From Propionibacterium acidifaciens DSM 21887 (GTDB taxonomy: Bacteria; Actinomycetota; Actinomycetes; Propionibacteriales; Propionibacteriaceae): a DNA stretch of 64,000 nucleotides. The stretch covers positions 62,001 through 126,000 of the forward strand of contig NZ_AUFR01000006.1 in assembly GCF_000426605.1 (NCBI RefSeq). The letters run 5' to 3'. Position numbers and translations under genes: made by a program. Under the pieces are notes generated by a model that searched no databases, had not been told where the DNA came from, and saw only the letters and a list, made by a program, of their open reading frames with translations. Each line of letters begins with the position of its first letter. Within the stretch, counting starts at the first letter, position 1. Shown piece after piece: positions 58,465-64,000 of this stretch.

Positions 58465-59700
58465 ATGCACGACATTGCGCTGACTCCCGCCGCGCGGGCG
58501 AGCCTCGAGACGATGCACCGCCGCATCGTCCGGCTGGGCCTGCTCGACGACCGCCCCGAGCGCGTCGGCTGGATCAGCTCCGACGGTACCGCCACGACGG
58601 GCACCGTGCTCACCGCCGAGGAGGAGCTGCGCGGCGGCCCGCTGCGCTACCGGACCCGTTCGGCCATGGGCGCCGCGGCGCTGCCCGAGGGCTACTACTC
58701 GGTGCGCATCACCCACGAGGGCCTGCGCATCCAGCAGTGGGACGCCGAGGACCATCTGCGCCGGGTCCTGAGGATCGCGCGACGGGCCGGCCGGGGCCGC
58801 TACGGCATCGGCTTCGTCCCCGCGGTGGAGGGCGAGGCCGCCCAGCCGCTGGGCGGCGACTTCCGGGAGATGCCGGTCGAGGCCATCGTCCACCTGCGAC
58901 GACTGCGCGCGCTGGCCGCCGACCCGCCGCGGGTGTTCGTCGTCGAGGTGCGGACGCTGCGCGCCAGGCTCGTCGCCGACAAGCCCATCCGGACCCTGCC
59001 GCTGAGCGTCGATCCCGGACTGGACGCGATCTACCAGCAGGAGTTCACCGGTGTGGACGCCGTGCGCCGCGACCGCGCCCTGGGCCGCACGAGCTCGGGG
59101 CTGAGGCCGCTGGGCACTGCCCGCTTCGACGAGCGCTGGCCGCATCTGGCGCGCAACACCTGGCCGGCCGGACCGGAGTCGTGGCGGCTGCTCGGCGCCC
59201 CGGACGGCACGACCGTCATCATGTCCGAGGGGCTGGCCGACCCGGTCCCGGACGACGGCCTGCGCATCGAGCTGTTCGCCGAGGTCGACGCCAGGATCGC
59301 GCCCGGCCCCGAGCTCGAGGACTACTGGATCTTCCACGCGCTGCGACGCGTGGCGAACTTCGCGATCAACGGCGGCCTCGTCTACGAGCGCATCACCCGC
59401 CGAGGCTTCTTCGTCATGCAGCTGACCGACGGTCCCGACGAGCTGCGCGGCCCCGGCGGCAGGGTCGCCGCGCTGCTCGGGGCGCCCTCCGATCTGCTGG
59501 CTCGCGAGCAGGTCTGGGGAGCCCTCGAGGTCGCGCTCGTCGGCGTCGCCCTTCTCGACCCGCGGCAAGCGGAGGGGCTCCGCGACGAGGGGGCCCGCGA
59601 AGCGTCCTGGCAGGCGCTGCTCGAGGCCGGGCGCGGCGCGCTGGGGCGCAACAATGCGCTGCGCATGAGCGGGAAGGCGCCCCGCCCGGTGCAGGAGTGA
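58465..59700 (+). CDS. Protein of unknown function, 411 residues
   Basis: A soluble-looking protein with no signal or membrane segment and no family I recognise. It has an Arg-rich first third ('DHLRRVLRIARRAGRGRYG'), a conserved-looking core ('RIELFAEVDARI', 'YWIFHALRRVANFAINGGL') and a helical C-terminus; the part from about 270 looks like an alpha/beta domain. It is between the GlnR-like gene and mshD, which are direct neighbours in mycobacteria. Start ATG 58465 is the first with a plausible N-terminus; SD is weak. Confidence 0.7.
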   Translation: MHDIALTPAARASLETMHRRIVRLGLLDDRPERVGWISSDGTATTGTVLTAEEELRGGPLRYRTRSAMGAAALPEGYYSVRITHEGLRIQQWDAEDHLRRVLRIARRAGRGRYGIGFVPAVEGEAAQPLGGDFREMPVEAIVHLRRLRALAADPPRVFVVEVRTLRARLVADKPIRTLPLSVDPGLDAIYQQEFTGVDAVRRDRALGRTSSGLRPLGTARFDERWPHLARNTWPAGPESWRLLGAPDGTTVIMSEGLADPVPDDGLRIELFAEVDARIAPGPELEDYWIFHALRRVANFAINGGLVYERITRRGFFVMQLTDGPDELRGPGGRVAALLGAPSDLLAREQVWGALEVALVGVALLDPRQAEGLRDEGAREASWQALLEAGRGALGRNNALRMSGKAPRPVQE

Positions 59701-59760
59701 CGCCGGAGCCGCTGGGCGAGCGACCCGTCGGCCTCCCCCGTCGGCCCGGGAGCCCTTCGC

Positions 59761-59846
59761 CCCGCCTCGCATCCCCGCTCCCACCCACCTCGTCTCCTGC
59801 TCAACACCCGGGCATGTCCGAGGTGGAAGCGCGAATGCGAGGCGGG
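59761..59846. repeat. Structured intergenic repeat, copy 2 (nested inverted repeat)
   Basis: CCCGCCTCGCAT (59761-59772) and ATGCGAGGCGGG (59835-59846) are a perfect 12-base pair of arms; inside, CACCTCG (59786-59792) pairs with CGAGGTG (59819-59825), and the core CAACACCCGGGCATGTCCGA (59802 on) matches the copy at 53111. A large cruciform-type element between the 411-residue gene and mshD; may act as terminator. Confidence 0.75.
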
Positions 59847-59941
59847 AACGGATGAGGGGCGGCCCGGCACGCGGACGGGACGGTCCCGGAGCCGCGTCCG
59901 CAACGGCGGAGCACGCATCCGGGACGCCTAGGCTTGTGACC

Positions 59942-60910
59942 ATGAGCACCGTCATCACGCCTCCGGCGATCCGCCTGTCCGAGCCCGACGCCGAGCTCGT
60001 CCGCGTCCTCGCGGACGACGTCGCCGCGGCCGACGGCGTGATGCCGCTCAACGAATCGGCCCGGCTCTCGCTCGGCGGGGCCGTCCCCCTCCACAGCCAC
60101 TGGCTGGCACGCGAGTCCGACGACGGGGCCGGGCGCGGCCTGCTCGGCTACGCCCACTGGGACGGCCGCGAGCAGACCGTCCAGCTCATGGTGGCGCCGG
60201 GGGCGCGCCGCCACGGCATCGCGACGAGGCTCGTCCGGGCCGTCGTCGGCCACACCACCCTGTCGTGCGCGAGGGACGAGAAGGCCCCGATCCCCGCAGC
60301 CCTGAACTGGTGGGCCTTCGGCGACCTCCCCGCCGCCCGGGGGCTGGCCGCGGGCCTCGGACTGAGCCCGGTGCGCAGTCTGCTGGTCATGAGCATGGCG
60401 ACGCCCGGCGACGACGAGCACGGCGCGCGCCCGCCCGAGGGGTTGACGCTCGACTCCTACCGCGACGACGACCTCGAGCGCCTCGTCGAGGTCAACCGGG
60501 CCGCCTTCGCGCACCACCCGGAGCAGGGCGCGATGACCGCCGAGGACGCCCGCCGTCGCATGGGCCAGGACTGGTTCGACCCGGCGGGGCTGATCGTCGC
60601 GCGCGAGGCGTCCGGGCGGCTCGTCGGCTTCCACTGGACCAAGGTCGAGGGCGCCGGCGAGGACAGGCGCGGCGAGGTCTACGTCATCGGCGTCCATCCC
60701 GACTGGGCGCGCATGGGCATCGGACGCGCCCTGCTCGATGCCGGTATCCTGCGGATGGAGAACCAGGGCGCCAGGGCGATCGACCTGTACGTCGAGGCCT
60801 CGAACCCGCCGGTGGTGCGCATGTACCGGTCCGCGGGCTTCCGGGTGGTCTCCACGGACACCGCCTACGCGCGCGTCCCTGCCGAAGCGGACCAGGAGCA
60901 GAACCGATGA
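59942..60910 (+). CDS. mshD: Mycothiol acetyltransferase
   Basis: A 322-residue protein of two tandem GNAT domains that acetylates Cys-GlcN-Ins with acetyl-CoA, the last step of mycothiol synthesis, the main thiol of actinobacteria. The N-domain is degenerate; the C-domain has the acetyl-CoA loop '[15 protein letters not shown]' near 253 and '[19 protein letters not shown]' near 283. '[11 protein letters not shown]' and 'GFHWTK' are typical of MshD. Start ATG 59942; a GTG two codons upstream is possible. Confidence 0.93.
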   Translation: MSTVITPPAIRLSEPDAELVRVLADDVAAADGVMPLNESARLSLGGAVPLHSHWLARESDDGAGRGLLGYAHWDGREQTVQLMVAPGARRHGIATRLVRAVVGHTTLSCARDEKAPIPAALNWWAFGDLPAARGLAAGLGLSPVRSLLVMSMATPGDDEHGARPPEGLTLDSYRDDDLERLVEVNRAAFAHHPEQGAMTAEDARRRMGQDWFDPAGLIVAREASGRLVGFHWTKVEGAGEDRRGEVYVIGVHPDWARMGIGRALLDAGILRMENQGARAIDLYVEASNPPVVRMYRSAGFRVVSTDTAYARVPAEADQEQNR

Positions 60911-63090
60911 ACGGCACCACGGATCGGAGCACCGCGGAGCGGACCACGTCGTCCGAGGACCGGACCGACGAGCTGCCGAAGGACCGCTACTCCGAGCGCG
61001 AGTTGAGCTGGCTGGCCTTCAACAACCGCGTTCTCGACCTGGCCCGCGACGCCGGGCGCATCCCGCTGCTGGAACGCGCCAAGTTCACGGCGATCTTCAG
61101 CTCCAACCTCGACGAGTTCTTCATGGTCCGCGTCGCCGGCCTCAAGCGCCGCATCGACGCCGGCGTGGCCGTCCCCTCGGTCACCGGTATGCGGCCGCGC
61201 GAGCTCTACGACGCGATGCTCACCCGCGTCCACGAGCTGGTCGCCTCGCAGGCCGCGCTCTTCCAGGACGAGATCCTGCCGGCGCTGCGGGCCGAGGGCA
61301 TCGACCTGCTGCGCTGGGGCCAGCTCACCGCCGACGAGCGGGCCCGCATGGACGAGCTCTTCACCGAGCGCATCTACCCGGTGCTCACGCCGCTGGCCGT
61401 CGACCCCTCGCACCCCTTCCCGTACATCTCGGGCCTGTCGCTCAACATCGGCGTGCTGCTGCGCAACCCGGCCAACGAGGCTCGCCAGTTCGCCCGCATC
61501 AAGGTGCCGGGCATCCTCGATCGCTTCATCCGGCTGGCCCCCACGCGGTTCGTCCCGCTCGAGGAGGTCATCATCAAGCACCTGTCCGAGCTGTTCAGCG
61601 GCATGCAGGTGGCCAGCTCGTGCGTCTTCCGCGTCACCCGCAACGAGGACGTGGAGGTCGAGGAGGACGACGCCGAGAACCTCCTGTTCGCCCTGGAGAA
61701 GGAGCTGCTGCGCCGCAAGGTCGGACGCCCGCCGGTGCGTCTGGAGGTCGAGGAGACCGTCTCGGACGAGCTGCTGGAGCTGCTCGCCGGCGAGCTGGAC
61801 ATCTCGGAGAGGGAGATCTTCCGGCTGCCCGCCCCGCTCGACCTCACCGGCCTGTTCGATCTGGCGGACGTCGACCGCGAGGACCTCAAGTACCCCAACT
61901 TCCTGCCGAAGACGCACCCCGACCTCGCCCCGGTCGAGACCTCCAGCGAGGCCGACCTGTTCAAGGCGATCAAGCGCCACGACGTGCTGCTGCACCACCC
62001 GTACGACTCCTTCGCGACGAGCGTCCAGCGCTTCGTCGAGCAGGCGGCCTCCGATCCGCACGTGCTGGCGATCAAGCAGACGCTCTACCGCACCAGCGGC
62101 GACTCCCCCATCATCGACGCCCTCATCGAGGCGGCCGAGGCAGGCAAGCAGGTGCTCGCGCTCGTCGAGATCAAGGCCCGCTTCGACGAGCAGAACAACA
62201 TCGCCTGGGCCCGCAAGCTGGAGCGGCACGGCGTCCACGTCGTCTACGGCATGATCGGGCTGAAGACCCACTGCAAGCTCATCCTCGTGGTGCGCGACGA
62301 GCCGGACGGGCTGCGCCGCTATGCGCACATCGGCACCGGCAACTACAACCCGAAGACGGCCCGTCAGTACGAGGACATGGGTCTGCTCACCTGCAACCCC
62401 ATCGTCACCGACGACGTCTCGCGGCTGTTCAACCACCTGTCCGGCATGACGGCCGAGACCTCCTACCGCCGGCTGCTCGTGGCCCCCAACGGCGTGCGCA
62501 GCGGCATCATCGAGGCCATCGACCGTGAGATCGAGCACGAGCGGGCGGGCCGGCGCGCGCGCATCCGCATCAAGGTCAACTCGATCATCGACGAGCAGGT
62601 CATCGACGCCCTCTACCGCGCCTCGCGGGCCGGCGTCCAGGTCGACCTGTGGGTGCGCGGCATCTGCGGCATCCGTCCGGGGGTGCCCGGCCTGAGCGAG
62701 AACATTCGCGTCATCTCGGTGCTGGGGCGCTTCCTGGAGCACTCGCGCATCTTCTGGTTCGAGAACGACGGACACCCCGCGGTGGGGATCGGCTCGGCCG
62801 ACATGATGCACCGCAACCTCGACCGCCGCGTCGAGGCGATCGTCTCGATCACGAACCAGCGCCACATCGACGAGATCGGGGAGCTGTTCGACCTCGCCTT
62901 CGACGAGGACTCGGTCAGCTGGCGGCTCCACGACCGGCTGTGGCGGCCCGACACGCGCGACGCCGACGGCGGCCCGAAACTCGACATCCAGGAGCACCTC
63001 ATCGCCAGGACGGCCGAGCGCCGCCAGACCACCCGCACCCCGCGCCGCACGCTGTTCATCCAGCGTCCCGGCGTCCTGCCGGACCGATGA
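60907..63090 (+). CDS. ppk: Polyphosphate kinase 1
   Basis: A 727-residue PPK1, which reversibly makes polyphosphate from ATP. The N-terminus after about 25 polar residues reads '[16 protein letters not shown]', followed by '[15 protein letters not shown]'; the catalytic His is in '[14 protein letters not shown]' near residue 476, and the second conserved His is in '[12 protein letters not shown]' near 612. All four domains are present. It starts as an ATGA overlap on mshD and is followed by a Nudix gene in the same way. Confidence 0.97.
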   Translation: MNGTTDRSTAERTTSSEDRTDELPKDRYSERELSWLAFNNRVLDLARDAGRIPLLERAKFTAIFSSNLDEFFMVRVAGLKRRIDAGVAVPSVTGMRPRELYDAMLTRVHELVASQAALFQDEILPALRAEGIDLLRWGQLTADERARMDELFTERIYPVLTPLAVDPSHPFPYISGLSLNIGVLLRNPANEARQFARIKVPGILDRFIRLAPTRFVPLEEVIIKHLSELFSGMQVASSCVFRVTRNEDVEVEEDDAENLLFALEKELLRRKVGRPPVRLEVEETVSDELLELLAGELDISEREIFRLPAPLDLTGLFDLADVDREDLKYPNFLPKTHPDLAPVETSSEADLFKAIKRHDVLLHHPYDSFATSVQRFVEQAASDPHVLAIKQTLYRTSGDSPIIDALIEAAEAGKQVLALVEIKARFDEQNNIAWARKLERHGVHVVYGMIGLKTHCKLILVVRDEPDGLRRYAHIGTGNYNPKTARQYEDMGLLTCNPIVTDDVSRLFNHLSGMTAETSYRRLLVAPNGVRSGIIEAIDREIEHERAGRRARIRIKVNSIIDEQVIDALYRASRAGVQVDLWVRGICGIRPGVPGLSENIRVISVLGRFLEHSRIFWFENDGHPAVGIGSADMMHRNLDRRVEAIVSITNQRHIDEIGELFDLAFDEDSVSWRLHDRLWRPDTRDADGGPKLDIQEHLIARTAERRQTTRTPRRTLFIQRPGVLPDR

Positions 63091-63992
63091 GCGCGATGCT
63101 GGAGGGCGAGCCGGTCATCCGGGCGGCCGGCGCGGTGGTCCTGCGCACGAGGGGCGGGCGCACGCAGGCGCTCATCGAGCACGTCCCCCGCTACGGCACC
63201 TGGGGCCTGCCCAAGGGCCACCAGGAGAAGGACGAGCCGCTGCCGGTCACCGCGGTGCGCGAAGTGGACGAGGAGACCGGCGTCCGGGTGCGGCTCACGC
63301 GGCCCCTGCCGCCGCTGGACTATCTGGTGGACGGCGACCACAAGCGCGTCGACTGGTGGCTCGGCGTCGCCGAGGACGGGACGGTGGGCCCGCGCGACGA
63401 CGAGGCCGACGAGGTGCTGTGGACCACCGTCGGCGAGGCGGACGCGCTGCTCGCCCACGACGACGAGCGGGCGCTGCTGGCCCGCGCCGCCGGGCTCCAC
63501 GAGCAGGGCCCGACCGGGGTGCTCGTACTGACCCGGCACGCCAAGGCGAGCCCGCGCAAGGCCTGGAGGGGCGACGACTGGCTGCGCCCGCTGGCGCCCC
63601 GCGGCGAGCGGCAGGGGGCGCGGTTGCCCGCCCTGTTCGCCGCGTACGGCGTGAACCGCATCATCACGAGCACGTCGACGCGCTGCGCCCAGACCGTCGA
63701 GCCCTACGCCGAGGCCGCCGGGCTGGTCCCCGAGCTCGTCGCCCTGCTGAGCGAGGAGATGGCCGACGGCAACGACGAGCGGGTCGCAGCGTTCATGGCC
63801 GAGCTGCGGCGGGCCGCCGGAGCCGATCCCGGCATGCGCCCGGTCGTCTGCGGGCACCGTCCCGTGCTGCCCGCCATGCAGGCCGGCCTGGACGTCGAGA
63901 GGACCTCCATGCATCCCGGTCAGTCCCTCGTCCTCCACGTCGGGGCCGACGGGCGGGTCCTGGACGTGGAGTCGCACCCGGCCGTCGGGTGA
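63087..63992 (+). CDS. Nudix hydrolase / histidine phosphatase fusion, MutT1-like
   Basis: A 301-residue protein, ATGA-coupled to ppk. Residues 1-135 are a Nudix domain with a complete box (GHQEKDE...REVDEETGV: Gx5Ex7REVxEExGV). Residues about 145-301 are a histidine phosphatase of the SixA/RHG type with 'LTRHAKA' (catalytic His) and 'CGHRPVL'. This combination is that of mycobacterial MutT1, which degrades 8-oxo-dGTP and diadenosine polyphosphates and is also encoded next to ppk1. The stop is 8 bases before the window end, so it is complete. Confidence 0.93.
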   Translation: MSAMLEGEPVIRAAGAVVLRTRGGRTQALIEHVPRYGTWGLPKGHQEKDEPLPVTAVREVDEETGVRVRLTRPLPPLDYLVDGDHKRVDWWLGVAEDGTVGPRDDEADEVLWTTVGEADALLAHDDERALLARAAGLHEQGPTGVLVLTRHAKASPRKAWRGDDWLRPLAPRGERQGARLPALFAAYGVNRIITSTSTRCAQTVEPYAEAAGLVPELVALLSEEMADGNDERVAAFMAELRRAAGADPGMRPVVCGHRPVLPAMQAGLDVERTSMHPGQSLVLHVGADGRVLDVESHPAVG

Positions 63993-64000
63993 GCAGGCGC

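Overview
This is 64 kb of very GC-rich DNA from an actinobacterium. The lineage is inferred from gene content, not from a 16S gene: a two-subunit methylmalonyl-CoA mutase (mutA-mutB) with meaB behind a cobalamin riboswitch, a mycothiol acetyltransferase (mshD) near a GlnR-type regulator, and ppk next to a Nudix/phosphatase gene of the mutT1 type. Together these point to the Propionibacteriales, probably Propionibacteriaceae, but I cannot name a species. Many starts overlap the preceding stop as ATGA or GTGA, so much of the window is translationally coupled operons.

Layout. 1-3 kb: the 3' end of a DUF2207 membrane protein, then an RloA/RloB pair (ATPase plus TOPRIM-like partner, a defence-associated pair) whose ATPase carries a frameshift. 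3-7 kb: purB, purD and a membrane acyltransferase, all on the minus strand. 7-29 kb: the main accessory region, one long plus-strand operon behind an AT-rich promoter with an iron-repressor-like box. It encodes a 4160-residue NRPS with four cyclization-type domains, four carrier domains, two adenylation domains, an embedded methyltransferase and a Cys-type thioesterase. It continues with a two-reductase fusion protein, a type II thioesterase, two YbtP/YbtQ-like ABC half-transporters, and a complete ECF importer (S, T and double ATPase). The likely product is a thiazoline/oxazoline metallophore of the yersiniabactin/pyochelin type, made, exported and re-imported by this operon. The layout recalls the equibactin locus of Streptococcus equi. 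No starter-unit genes are present.

29-42 kb: purA, a nucleoside hydrolase, then meaB-mutB-mutA on the minus strand behind a clear cobalamin riboswitch. Divergent from it is a FecB/FecC/FecD-type uptake operon ending in a frameshifted lipoprotein gene, followed by a YhhQ-type transporter. 42-49.5 kb: a CobN-family large chelatase with ChlD-like and ChlI-like AAA+ partners behind a DtxR/IdeR-like box. Iron control suggests either cobalt insertion into B12 or reverse (heme) chelation. 49.6-51 kb: a CstR-like persulfide-type repressor with two palindromic operators, a decayed CoA-disulfide reductase gene and a small Cys-rich protein.

51-64 kb: mostly housekeeping. typA, ygfZ, a nitrobindin-like gene with a 50-residue membrane protein, a GPH-type sugar transporter, dtd, a GlnR-like regulator, an unrecognised 411-residue protein, mshD, ppk and a Nudix-histidine phosphatase fusion. 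Intergenic regions carry GC-rich direct repeats spaced about 60 bp and a structured repeat present twice (53.1 and 59.8 kb). I saw no tRNA, rRNA, CRISPR array or transposase. Three genes look broken (rloA, the lipoprotein, the CoA-disulfide reductase). The first two breaks sit in C-runs, so read error should be excluded before calling them pseudogenes.
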